64,000 bases of DNA from Shimia sp. CNT1-13L.2. Its GTDB lineage: Bacteria; Pseudomonadota; Alphaproteobacteria; Rhodobacterales; Rhodobacteraceae. The notes beneath the pieces were generated by a model. It ran no database searches and was not told the DNA's origin. It saw only the letters and a list, made by a program, of their open reading frames with translations. The position numbers were made by a program, and so were the translations under genes. Position 1 is the first letter of the stretch. Each line of letters begins with the position of its first letter. The DNA lies in assembly GCF_024331145.1 (NCBI RefSeq), contig NZ_JANDJO010000005.1, positions 255,365-319,364 on the forward strand, written 5' to 3'. Shown here in pieces: positions 50,496-58,448 of this stretch.

Positions 50496-51317
50496 ATGAA
50501 TGGTGACCCAAATAGATGGTTCGGGCAAAGTCTCGATACGCTGACCTACAACCGCAACCAGCGGGTCTGGTCGATCCTCGTGACAATCTTTGGCGACCTC
50601 GCCCGCACCCCCGGAGATCGGATCAGCGGCGCCGTTCTTTCGCGCCTGACCGAACCGATGGGCATCAAACCCGAGGCCATGCGCGTGGCCTTGCACCGCC
50701 TCCGCGGCGATGGCTGGCTGACATCCGAGAGGGTTGGGCGGGCCAGCCATTACTCTCTCACCGCGTCCGGTCTCGAACAGTCCGACGCAGCCAGCCCAAG
50801 GATCTACGGATCCGACCCAACGCTTTCGCAACAGTGGCACGTTGTTGTCTCTGAACCCACCCGCGGCACCGCCCGCAGTGGCGCAGACAAATCATGGCAC
50901 GCCCGTGGCTATATCATCGCCGCCCCCGGCTGCTACCTCGGCCAAGGTCCGGCGCCTGCCGATCTCGGAGACCACCTTGTCCTGACCGGCACACTGTCGG
51001 ACATCCCGCTCTGGCTGCGCGAAACCATGGCACCCGAGGAAATCGCCCAAGCCTACCGCGATCTCGAAACCGCGCTCGACGGTTTCTTTGACATCATGCA
51101 GGGCGCACCGACACCTTCGCCGCTACAAGCCGCAATCCTGCGCGTGGTGATTGTTCACAACTGGCGGCGCGCACTTCTGGCGCACCCGCCCCTGCCGGCC
51201 GCATTCTTCCCGTCAGACTGGCGCGGTTTCACATGCCGGGACAAGGTCATGGCCGCACTCGACATGCTGCCGCAACCCGATCTTCAATCGCTGGAAGACA
51301 CCGCAGCCGCGGCCTAA
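50496..51317 (+). CDS. PaaX-family transcriptional regulator
   Basis: 273 residues. N-terminal winged helix (ILVTIFGDLARTPGDRISGAVLSRLTEPMGIKPEAMRVALHRLRGDGWLTSERVGRASHYSLT) as in PaaX, then a Cas2-like middle domain and a PaaX C-terminal part (LLAHPPLPAAFFPSDWRGFTCRD). PaaX binds phenylacetyl-CoA in enterobacteria. A TATAAAA box (50483-50489) sits just before the ATG with an AAAGGGG too close to act as a normal site, so transcription may start near the ATG. It is the second regulator of the same pathway besides the PaaR-like protein. Confidence 0.85.
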   Translation: MNGDPNRWFGQSLDTLTYNRNQRVWSILVTIFGDLARTPGDRISGAVLSRLTEPMGIKPEAMRVALHRLRGDGWLTSERVGRASHYSLTASGLEQSDAASPRIYGSDPTLSQQWHVVVSEPTRGTARSGADKSWHARGYIIAAPGCYLGQGPAPADLGDHLVLTGTLSDIPLWLRETMAPEEIAQAYRDLETALDGFFDIMQGAPTPSPLQAAILRVVIVHNWRRALLAHPPLPAAFFPSDWRGFTCRDKVMAALDMLPQPDLQSLEDTAAAA

Positions 51318-51320
51318 TCC

Positions 51321-51761
51321 TCAGACGTCCAGTTCGGTAAGTTCACCCAGAAGCGCGATCAGTTGCTCGTGCTTCTCTTCGCCCAGCTTTGCCTTCATCT
51401 CTGTCAGGATACGGCGACTGGTTTCCATGTTCTCGGCGATGATCGCACGGCCCGTGTCCGTGGCTTCGATCACCTGACGACGGCGGTCATGCTCGTCACG
51501 ACGACGGGTGACATAGCCCTTTTCTTCCAGCTTCTGAAGAATGCGTGTCAGGCTGGGCAACAGCAGCACCGCGCGGTCCGCGATCGAGGTCGGATCAAGC
51601 GGCCCCTCTTCGTCCAGAACACGCAGAACACGCCATTGCTGTTCGGTCACACCCGCATCCGCCAACATGCCCCTGATCGGCCCCATGACACGCTCGCGCG
51701 CACGCAAAAGAACGATGGGAAGGGAACGAGCCGTCGACGGGGGAGTAACACTTGTAGTCAT
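51321..51761 (-). CDS. MarR-family regulator, HpaR-like
   Basis: 146 residues. The N-terminus ARSLPIVLLRARERVMGPIRGMLADAGVTEQQWRVLRVLDEEGPLDPTSIADRAVLLLPSLTRILQKLEEKGYVTRRRDEHDRRR is the homoprotocatechuate-regulator (HpaR/HpcR) type of MarR. Its stop is close to the PaaX gene stop, convergent. It is divergent from the aromatic amino-acid decarboxylase gene at 51863, with a TTAAC-ct-GTTAA inverted repeat in the gap. ATG 51761 or 51776. Confidence 0.85.
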   Translation of the reverse strand: MTTSVTPPSTARSLPIVLLRARERVMGPIRGMLADAGVTEQQWRVLRVLDEEGPLDPTSIADRAVLLLPSLTRILQKLEEKGYVTRRRDEHDRRRQVIEATDTGRAIIAENMETSRRILTEMKAKLGEEKHEQLIALLGELTELDV

Positions 51762-51828
51762 GGTTCTTTCATGCACTTTTGGGCGAAAAACGCAACATCA
51801 ATTCACTTGTCAACAACCTCGCCATTAG

Positions 51829-51840
51829 TTAACCTGTTAA
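51829..51840. promoter_or_regulatory. Operator candidate between hpaR-like gene and decarboxylase
   Basis: TTAACctGTTAA, a 5-bp-armed inverted repeat within an AT-rich 101-base divergent gap. Next to it TAGTAACAAA (51841-51850) resembles the 9-base spacer of the hmgA/TRAP operators with one difference. Confidence 0.45.
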
Positions 51841-51862
51841 TAGTAACAAAGGGAGTTTCGCC

Positions 51863-53275
51863 ATGAATTGGGACGATTTCGCAACCTGGGGGGCGCGTAT
51901 CTCGGATTGGGCCAAGGGCTATCATCGCACGCTGCGCGATCGCCCTGTCCGCGCACAGGTCGCGCCCGGCGATATTCTCGCGCAGCTGCCCACCGCTCCG
52001 CCGCAAGCCGGCGAAAGCATGGATGCGGTCTTTGCCGACTTCGAAAAGATCGTGATGCCGGGCCTCACCCACTGGCAACACCCGCGCTTCTTTGCCTATT
52101 TCCCGGCCAACGCAACGCCCCCTTCGATGCTCGCAGACTATCTCGCCACGGTAATCGCCCCGCAGTGCATGCTCTGGCAGACCTCCCCTGCCGCCACCGA
52201 GATGGAAACCCGGATGCTGCAATGGCTGCGCCAGTCGCTGGGCCTTGCCGACCACTTCGAAGGTGTCATTCAAGACAGCGCCTCCACCGCCACACTTGCC
52301 GCCGTTCTCACCATGCGCGAACGCGCGCTTGGCTGGCAGGGCAACGAAAAGGGGCTCTCCGGCCTCGACACCCTGCGCATCTACTGCTCGGAAGAGGTCC
52401 ACACATCGGTTGACCGCGCCATCTGGATTGCCGGTGTCGGCCAGGACAACCTCTGCCGCGTCCCGACCCACGGTCCCCTGCGCTCCATGCAGCCCGACGC
52501 GCTCGAAGCCGCGATCAAGCAAGACCTCGCCAATGGCCTCAAACCGGCGGGCATCGTCGCTTGCGTTGGCGGCACCGGCACCGGTGGCTGCGATGACATC
52601 TCTGCCGTCTGCGACATTGCTGCCAAATACGACCTCTACGTCCACGTGGATGCCGCATGGGCCGGGGCGGCGATGATCTGCCCCGAATACCGCCACTACT
52701 GGGAGGGCGTCGACAAGGCCGACTCCGTGGTATTCAACCCGCACAAATGGCTGGGCATGCAGTTCGACTGCTCGGCCCATTTCGTCAAGAACCCCGACGA
52801 TCTCGTGCGCACGCTGGCCATCCGTCCCGAATACCTCAAAACCCACGGCGCGGACGGCATCATCAACTACTCGGAATGGTCCGTTCCCCTTGGCCGCCGC
52901 TTCCGCGCGCTGAAAATCTGGTTTGTCCTGCGGATCTACGGCCTCGACGGCCTGCAACAGATGATCCGCAATCACGTGACATGGGCACACGAACTGCGCG
53001 ACCTTCTCGCCGCCGAACCCGATTTCGAGATCGTCACCGAACCGGTCCTGTCGCTCTTCACCTTCCGATACGCCCCCGACGGGGCCACCGATCTCGACGC
53101 CCTGAACCAGCGCCTTGTCGACACCATCAACAACGACGGCCGCATCTACATCACCCAGACCCGCACCAAGGGCCAGCTGGTGATCCGCTTTCAGGCTGGG
53201 CAGGTAGATGCCACCCGCGAAGACGTGCTCTTTGCCTTCGACACCATCAAGGAAATCGCCCGCGCGCTTTCCTGA
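51863..53275 (+). CDS. Aromatic-L-amino-acid decarboxylase-type PLP enzyme
   Basis: 470 residues. DFEKIVMPGLTHWQHPRFFAYFPANATPPSMLADYLA is the eukaryote-like AADC N-terminus; VHVDAAWAGAAMICPEYRHYWEGVDKADSVVFNPHKWLGMQFDCSA holds the PLP Asp and Schiff-base Lys, and SEWSVPLGRRFRALKIWFVLRIYG the dimer loop. It decarboxylates an aromatic amino acid (Phe, Tyr or Trp) to the amine; some relatives make phenylacetaldehyde directly from Phe. Either product can feed the phenylacetate route. The divergent HpaR-like MarR likely regulates it. Confidence 0.88.
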   Translation: MNWDDFATWGARISDWAKGYHRTLRDRPVRAQVAPGDILAQLPTAPPQAGESMDAVFADFEKIVMPGLTHWQHPRFFAYFPANATPPSMLADYLATVIAPQCMLWQTSPAATEMETRMLQWLRQSLGLADHFEGVIQDSASTATLAAVLTMRERALGWQGNEKGLSGLDTLRIYCSEEVHTSVDRAIWIAGVGQDNLCRVPTHGPLRSMQPDALEAAIKQDLANGLKPAGIVACVGGTGTGGCDDISAVCDIAAKYDLYVHVDAAWAGAAMICPEYRHYWEGVDKADSVVFNPHKWLGMQFDCSAHFVKNPDDLVRTLAIRPEYLKTHGADGIINYSEWSVPLGRRFRALKIWFVLRIYGLDGLQQMIRNHVTWAHELRDLLAAEPDFEIVTEPVLSLFTFRYAPDGATDLDALNQRLVDTINNDGRIYITQTRTKGQLVIRFQAGQVDATREDVLFAFDTIKEIARALS

Positions 53276-53341
53276 TCTGACCTTGGGCCTTGCCTTTCCC
53301 GGTCTCCTCCGCTCTTGTCACCGCCGGAGGAGACCAACCCT

Positions 53342-54514
53342 ATGCGCCCTGACCTGATCCTGTTGTGCTTTGCCTACGTGCTCAGCCAGTTTTTCCGTGC
53401 CTTCCTCGCGGTCCTGAGCCAAGTCCTGAACGCCGACATCGGTGCCACCCCCGAGGACTTGGCTGCCGCCTCTGGTCTCTGGTTCCTCGTCTTTGCCGCC
53501 ATGCAGATCCCCGTAGGTGCTTGGCTTGACCGCTTTGGCCCGCGTCTCACCTCCTCGGCCCTCCTCCTGATCGGCGGTGGTGGCGGCGCATTGCTGTTTG
53601 CCTTTGCGACAACGCCCCTGCACATCAGCATCGCGATGGCCCTGATCGGGGTCGGCTGTTCGCCAGTCCTGATGGCCTCCTACTTCATCTTTGCCAAATC
53701 CTATCCCCCCGCCCGCTTTGCAACGCTGGCCGCCCTGATGCTGGGCGTCGGATCGGTCGGGAACCTCGTCGCCTCCTATCCGATGGCCTGGGCGACCGAG
53801 ATGATCGGCTGGCGCCTCTCCCTCGTGGCCCTCGCCGCATTCAGCGCGCTGACGGCCGTTGGACTGTTTTTCCTTGTGAAAGACCCAGCCAAGGAAGATC
53901 ACGACGAAAAAGGCTCCCTGCTGGACCTTCTCAAAATGCCTGCCCTCTGGTGCCTGTTCCCGCTGATGTTCGTGAACTACATGCCCGCCGCAGGCATTCG
54001 CGGCCTTTGGATCGGCCCCTACCTTGGCGATGTCTTCGGCACCTCCACCACCGGCGTCGGCACCGCCTCCCTGATCATGGGTCTCGCCATGATCGCCGGC
54101 ACGCTGGCCTATGGTCCCGCCGACCGCATCTTCGGCACCCGCAAATGGGTGGTCCTGATTGGCAACCTGATCGTGGCCCTGTCCTGTTTTGCCCTGGCCT
54201 TCTGGCTCACCTCCTCCGCGCTTGTGTCGATCATCCTTATGAGCGTCATCGGTTTCTTCGGCGCCGCCTTCCCGGTGATCATCGCCCACGCCCGCAGCTT
54301 CTTTCCTCCGCATCTCACAGGGCGCGGCGTGACGCTCCTCAACCTCTTCGGAATCGGTGGCGTCGGCGTCATGCAGTTCGCCTCGGGCCGGTTGCATGGG
54401 CAGATTGCCGCCACCTCGCCAACACTCGCCTATCAAACCCTTTTTGCCTTCTTCGGGGTGCTTTTGCTCGTCGGCCTTCTGGTCTATCTGTTCTCCACCG
54501 ACAGAACCGATTGA
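53342..54514 (+). CDS. Major facilitator superfamily transporter
   Basis: 390 residues, about 12 transmembrane segments. Start ILLCFAYVLSQFFRAFLAVLS; motif GAWLDRFGPRLTSSALLLIGG after the second helix fits MFS motif A. The ATG at 53342 has CCGGAGGAGA before it. No substrate can be inferred; its place next to the aromatic decarboxylase may point to amine or aromatic acid movement. The glycosyltransferase gene follows after 7 bases. Confidence 0.87.
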   Translation: MRPDLILLCFAYVLSQFFRAFLAVLSQVLNADIGATPEDLAAASGLWFLVFAAMQIPVGAWLDRFGPRLTSSALLLIGGGGGALLFAFATTPLHISIAMALIGVGCSPVLMASYFIFAKSYPPARFATLAALMLGVGSVGNLVASYPMAWATEMIGWRLSLVALAAFSALTAVGLFFLVKDPAKEDHDEKGSLLDLLKMPALWCLFPLMFVNYMPAAGIRGLWIGPYLGDVFGTSTTGVGTASLIMGLAMIAGTLAYGPADRIFGTRKWVVLIGNLIVALSCFALAFWLTSSALVSIILMSVIGFFGAAFPVIIAHARSFFPPHLTGRGVTLLNLFGIGGVGVMQFASGRLHGQIAATSPTLAYQTLFAFFGVLLLVGLLVYLFSTDRTD

Positions 54515-54521
54515 GGCCCCC

Positions 54522-55565
54522 ATGCGAGACACAACACAGATCGAGGTCATCGCTCCCAATCTCAAGCGCCGCCTCTCTGGCGTGACCGCCACCATCGCGC
54601 GCCTTGTCCCGCTGCAATCCTCGATGATCGGCATCCGCGCCACCGGCCCCGGTCTGCCAGCGGATGTTCCGCATATCCCGCTCTGGAAACTGCCCTTCCT
54701 GTCGCGCCGCACCCCGATTGTCTGGCACGCCCGTCGCAACACCGAAATGCTGCTTGGCCTGTTCCTGCGCAATGTCCTGCGCCTGCCGCTCAAACTCCTG
54801 TTCACCAGCGCCTCGCAACGCCATCACAGCAGCTATACCAAGTGGCTGATCTCCAAGATGGACGACGTGATCGCCACCTCGCAGAAGACCCGCAGCTACC
54901 TCAATCACGAGGCGCACGTGGTGATGCACGGCATCGACCTTGAAAACTTTGCCATCCCCGCCGACAAACCCGCCCTGCGCCGTGACCTTGGTCTGCCCGA
55001 AGGTTTGCTCCTTGGCTGCTATGGCCGCATCCGCCACCAGAAGGGCACGGACGCCTTTGTCGATGCGATGATCACGCTCTGCAAGGACCGCGAGGATGTC
55101 TTTGGCATCGTCATGGGCCGTGCCACCGAAAAGCACCAGACCTTCCTGCAAGACCTGAAAGACAAGGTCGCCGCCGAAAGCCTTTCCGATCGCATCCTCT
55201 TCAAGCCCGAAGTCACCGTGGATGAAATCCCCGCGTGGTATCAGGTGCTCGACCTGTTCATCGCCCCGCAACGCTGGGAGGGCTTTGGCCTTACTCCGCT
55301 CGAGGCAATGGCCTGCGGTGTGCCGGTCGTGGCCACCGACGTGGGTGCTTTCTCGGAAATCGTGACCACACCCCGGATCGGCACCATCGTCGAACCCGGC
55401 GATCCCGCAGCACTTGCCGAAGCCGCCAAACCCTTCCTGTCCGACGCCGCCGCCCTTGCCGAATCCGGCCGCGCAGCCCGCGCCCATGTCGAGGAAAACT
55501 TCCGCATCGAAGGCGAAGCCCAGCGCCTTGTTGCCATCTACCAAGGCCTTCTCGACGCCGAATAA
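54522..55565 (+). CDS. Family GT4 glycosyltransferase
   Basis: 347 residues with GT-B fold landmarks: a donor-binding RIRHQKGTDAFVDAMITLCKDR, and the E-x7-E motif APQRWEGFGLTPLEAMACGVPVVATDVGAFSEIV. It is likely involved in lipopolysaccharide or other surface sugar synthesis (LpsA-like relatives). Close to the MFS gene, but this may be chance. Confidence 0.87.
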   Translation: MRDTTQIEVIAPNLKRRLSGVTATIARLVPLQSSMIGIRATGPGLPADVPHIPLWKLPFLSRRTPIVWHARRNTEMLLGLFLRNVLRLPLKLLFTSASQRHHSSYTKWLISKMDDVIATSQKTRSYLNHEAHVVMHGIDLENFAIPADKPALRRDLGLPEGLLLGCYGRIRHQKGTDAFVDAMITLCKDREDVFGIVMGRATEKHQTFLQDLKDKVAAESLSDRILFKPEVTVDEIPAWYQVLDLFIAPQRWEGFGLTPLEAMACGVPVVATDVGAFSEIVTTPRIGTIVEPGDPAALAEAAKPFLSDAAALAESGRAARAHVEENFRIEGEAQRLVAIYQGLLDAE

Positions 55566-55688
55566 CCCGTTTCTGGGGCGAAACATCGCGTTTCAGAATG
55601 CGGCAAATAAGAAGAATCCATCACCTCCCCCTTTTTTCCCTGCCAAAACGGCGCTAATAGAGCGCGTCCTAAACTTTGGAGAGAGACA

Positions 55689-56711
55689 ATGGGTTATCGC
55701 GTCGTTGTCGCAGGCGCCACGGGCAATGTGGGCCGCGAAATGCTGAATATCCTGGCCGAGCGCCAGTTCCCGGTGGATGAAATCGCCGCTCTTGCCAGCC
55801 GTCGTTCGCTTGGCACTGAGGTCAGCTTTGGTGACACCACTCTCAAGACCCAGGACATCGAACAGTTCGATTTCTCGGGCTGGGACATGGCGCTGTTCGC
55901 CATCGGCTCGGACGCCACCAAGAAATACGCGCCCATCGCTGCGGCGGCCGGCTGTGTCGTGATCGACAACTCGTCGCTCTACCGCTACGATCCGGACGTA
56001 CCGCTGATCGTGCCCGAGTGTAACGCCGAAGCGATCCACGGCTATTCCAAGAAAAACATCATCGCCAACCCCAACTGCTCGACCGCGCAGATGGTTGTGG
56101 CGCTCAAGCCGCTGCACGACCGCGCCAAGATCAAGCGCGTTGTCGTCTCGACCTACCAGTCGGTCTCCGGCTCGGGCAAAGACGCCATCGACGAGCTTTG
56201 GGATCAGACCAAGGCCCAGTACAACCCCACCGACGACTACGCGCGCAAGGTCTACACCAAGGACATCGCCTTCAACGTCATTCCCCACATCGACAAGTTC
56301 ATGGAAGACGGGTCGACCAAGGAAGAGTGGAAGATGGTTGTTGAAACCAAGAAGATCGTCGATCCGTCGATCAAGGTCACCGCAACCTGCGTGCGCGTGC
56401 CGGTCTTCGTGGGCCACTCCGAAGCCGTGAACATCGAGTTCGAAGAGTTCCTCGACGAAGACGAAGCCCGTGACATCCTGCGCGAAGCGCCCGGCATCAT
56501 GGTCATCGACAAGCGCGAAGACGGCGGCTACGTCACCCCGCGCGAATGCGTCGGCGACTTCGCCACCTTCATTTCGCGTATCCGTCAGGATTCGACCGTC
56601 GAGAACGGCATCAACCTGTGGTGCGTCTCGGACAACCTGCGCAAGGGTGCCGCGCTGAACGCCGTTCAGATTGCCGAAACCCTGGGCCGCGAGGTTCTCA
56701 AGAAAGGCTAA
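55689..56711 (+). CDS. asd: Aspartate-semialdehyde dehydrogenase
   Basis: 340 residues. NADP loop VVAGATGNVGREMLNIL, catalytic Cys in IIANPNCSTAQMV, and the basic/His motif VRVPVFVGHSEAVNIEFEE. Converts aspartyl phosphate to the semialdehyde for Lys, Thr, Met and cell-wall DAP synthesis. GGAGAGA precedes the ATG. The AGGCT/AGCCT inverted repeat surrounds the stop and a GC-rich hairpin follows. Confidence 0.96.
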   Translation: MGYRVVVAGATGNVGREMLNILAERQFPVDEIAALASRRSLGTEVSFGDTTLKTQDIEQFDFSGWDMALFAIGSDATKKYAPIAAAAGCVVIDNSSLYRYDPDVPLIVPECNAEAIHGYSKKNIIANPNCSTAQMVVALKPLHDRAKIKRVVVSTYQSVSGSGKDAIDELWDQTKAQYNPTDDYARKVYTKDIAFNVIPHIDKFMEDGSTKEEWKMVVETKKIVDPSIKVTATCVRVPVFVGHSEAVNIEFEEFLDEDEARDILREAPGIMVIDKREDGGYVTPRECVGDFATFISRIRQDSTVENGINLWCVSDNLRKGAALNAVQIAETLGREVLKKG

Positions 56712-56731
56712 GCCTTTCGACAACCGGATAG

Positions 56732-56759
56732 GGGGGCGCTCCGAAAGGGGCGCCCCCTC
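56732..56759 (+). terminator. GC-rich hairpin after asd
   Basis: GGGGGCGC-N10-GCGCCCCC, then TCTCC. An 8-bp stem without a U-run; possible terminator. Confidence 0.5.
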
Positions 56760-56840
56760 TCCATTTGAGGGGGCCGACTCTAACAGGCCACACCGCGTAG
56801 CATGGTTTTTGGGGGCATCTTTGCCAAAGGAACCAAAGCC

Positions 56841-57134
56841 ATGCAGACACCACGCGACGACCGGTCCAACCCTGACCAATCGCTCGGCCAGACCGCATGG
56901 GCCAGCGCCCGCCACGCCGCGCGACTGGATACCGAAACAGGCGTCTGGCTCCGCGCCAGCCTGCGCCCCGCCTTCGAGGCCTCGAATACTCTCCGCGGCC
57001 TCAAGGCCCGTCTCGCCAAGAAAGGCGTCTACCTTTCGCAAGGCCCGGGCGGCCTCATCCTGCGCGACATCCAGACCCGCGCCGCGATCTGCTCGCTCGA
57101 TTTTCTGGGGATCAATCGCCGCGCCATGCAGTAA
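56841..57134 (+). CDS. Small conserved protein of unknown function
   Basis: 97 residues, MQTPRDDRSNPDQSLGQTAWASARHAARLDTETGVWLRASLRPAFEASNTLRGLKARLAKKGVYLSQGPGGLILRDIQTRAAICSLDFLGINRRAMQ in outline: basic, helical, no signal or transmembrane segment. AAAGGAA precedes the ATG. It lies between asd and a terminator. I do not recognise a family; it is probably Rhodobacteraceae-specific. Confidence 0.65.
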   Translation: MQTPRDDRSNPDQSLGQTAWASARHAARLDTETGVWLRASLRPAFEASNTLRGLKARLAKKGVYLSQGPGGLILRDIQTRAAICSLDFLGINRRAMQ

Positions 57135-57161
57135 CACCAGATAACCGCATGGCGAACAAAA

Positions 57162-57188
57162 AAAGCAGCCCGGGAAATGGGCTGCTTT
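57162..57188. terminator. Bidirectional terminator between the small gene and carbonic anhydrase
   Basis: AAAGCAGCCC-N7-GGGCTGCTTT, with an A-run on the left and TTTCG on the right. It lies between convergent genes. Confidence 0.85.
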
Positions 57189-57207
57189 CGCGAAACTATT
57201 AAGTGCT

Positions 57208-57855
57208 TCAGACCTGCTTGAAGTCGCCGGTCGCCGGATCATAAGCTTCCAGCCCGCCTTCGGCGATATTGTGCCACAAACCATGCAGCGAAAGGTCGCC
57301 CTGTTCCACGCGTTCCTTGATGAACGGGAAGGTCATGAGGTTGGCGATAGATTCAAGAACCGCGACTTTCTCGAGCTCCCGCGCCTTCTCGGCCGGGTCC
57401 GAAATTTCCGCAACCTTGGCGTATGCTGGACGCAGAACATCCACCCAGCGGCCGACAAAGCTCTCTTTCTCTTCCAGAGAGGGCGCATTGCCTTCGCACA
57501 TGTCGATGCAGCCCTGAACGCCACCGCACGCCGAGTGCCCCATCACGATCAGGTGTGCCACTTTCAAGGCGGTCACACCATATTCAATCGCCGCAGAAGT
57601 ACCGTGCTGCCCGCCATCCGGTTGATAGGGCGGCACGATATTGGCGATGTTGCGGTGCATAAAGAACTCGCCCTGGTCGACGCCAAACAATTCGGTGGCA
57701 TGAACGCGGCTGTCGCAACAGGAAATCACCATTGCACGAGGATGCTGGCCCTCGCCCAACTTGCGATACCAGGACGCATTCGCCTCGTATGTGTTGGCCT
57801 TCCAGCCCTGATAGCGTTTCACCAGATATGACGGCAGAGCCTTCGCATGTGTCAT
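57208..57855 (-). CDS. Beta-class carbonic anhydrase
   Basis: 215 residues. Zinc ligands in VISCCDSRVHATELF (Cys and Asp) and VMGHSACGGVQGCID (His and Cys). It interconverts CO2 and bicarbonate in the cytoplasm. GGAAGGGA lies before the ATG at 57855. It is divergent from a helical protein gene at 57991. Confidence 0.94.
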   Translation of the reverse strand: MTHAKALPSYLVKRYQGWKANTYEANASWYRKLGEGQHPRAMVISCCDSRVHATELFGVDQGEFFMHRNIANIVPPYQPDGGQHGTSAAIEYGVTALKVAHLIVMGHSACGGVQGCIDMCEGNAPSLEEKESFVGRWVDVLRPAYAKVAEISDPAEKARELEKVAVLESIANLMTFPFIKERVEQGDLSLHGLWHNIAEGGLEAYDPATGDFKQV

Positions 57856-57990
57856 CAGCGTCCCTTCCATTCTTTTTCTGAAAAGGTGGAATAGTCTCAA
57901 TTGCAAAGAAATTCGAGTTATTTTCGTGTCGCAGATAAACCTTTTTCGAAGGCCTTTCTCGCATTTTGGGCGTGCTGTGGGGGCAAAACG

Positions 57991-58383
57991 ATGTGGGTGA
58001 AGGAAATGCAGGTATCCATCCTGACAATGAAGGAACCGGTCTATGTCAATCCTGACCGGGTAAATCAACTGGTGCGCCAATCCGGACAGGAGGCCGCCCA
58101 TGACATCCTTGCCCGCGCGGTCGAGGAAACCGCCCTGCGGCTGGGGCATCTGGCAAACCGCCTTGAAACAGCCTCCGCTGATGAGCTCTGTCGCTGCGCA
58201 CGATCGCTGCTTGGCATCTCCGACCAGATCGGCCTTGATACCTTGACCATGGTGGCCGAAGACGTCGCCACCTGCATCGAAAACAATGACCCCATCGCCA
58301 CCGCCGCGACCACCGCCCGCCTTCTGCGGATCGGCGAACGCTCCCTGTCCGAGATTTGCGAGTTGCAGGGCCTGACGCGCTGA
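57991..58383 (+). CDS. Helical protein, possibly Hpt-like, unknown function
   Basis: 130 residues. Body RVNQLVRQSGQEAAHDILARAVEETALRLGHLANRLETASADELCRCARSLLGISDQIGLDTLTMVAEDVATCIE is all-helical and spaced like an Hpt four-helix bundle (LLGISDQIGLDTL resembles the segment after the phospho-His), but the usual His-x-x-Lys-Gly is replaced by ARSLLG. It may therefore be a non-phosphorylatable relative or unrelated. ATG 57991 follows GGGGG; ATG 58006 and 58027 are alternatives. It precedes the aminopeptidase gene. Confidence 0.6.
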   Translation: MWVKEMQVSILTMKEPVYVNPDRVNQLVRQSGQEAAHDILARAVEETALRLGHLANRLETASADELCRCARSLLGISDQIGLDTLTMVAEDVATCIENNDPIATAATTARLLRIGERSLSEICELQGLTR

Positions 58384-58448
58384 TACGGGTTGCAGGGCCG
58401 CACCAAGGCGCTAACCTGCGACCAAACCGTTGATCGAAAAGGCCTCCC

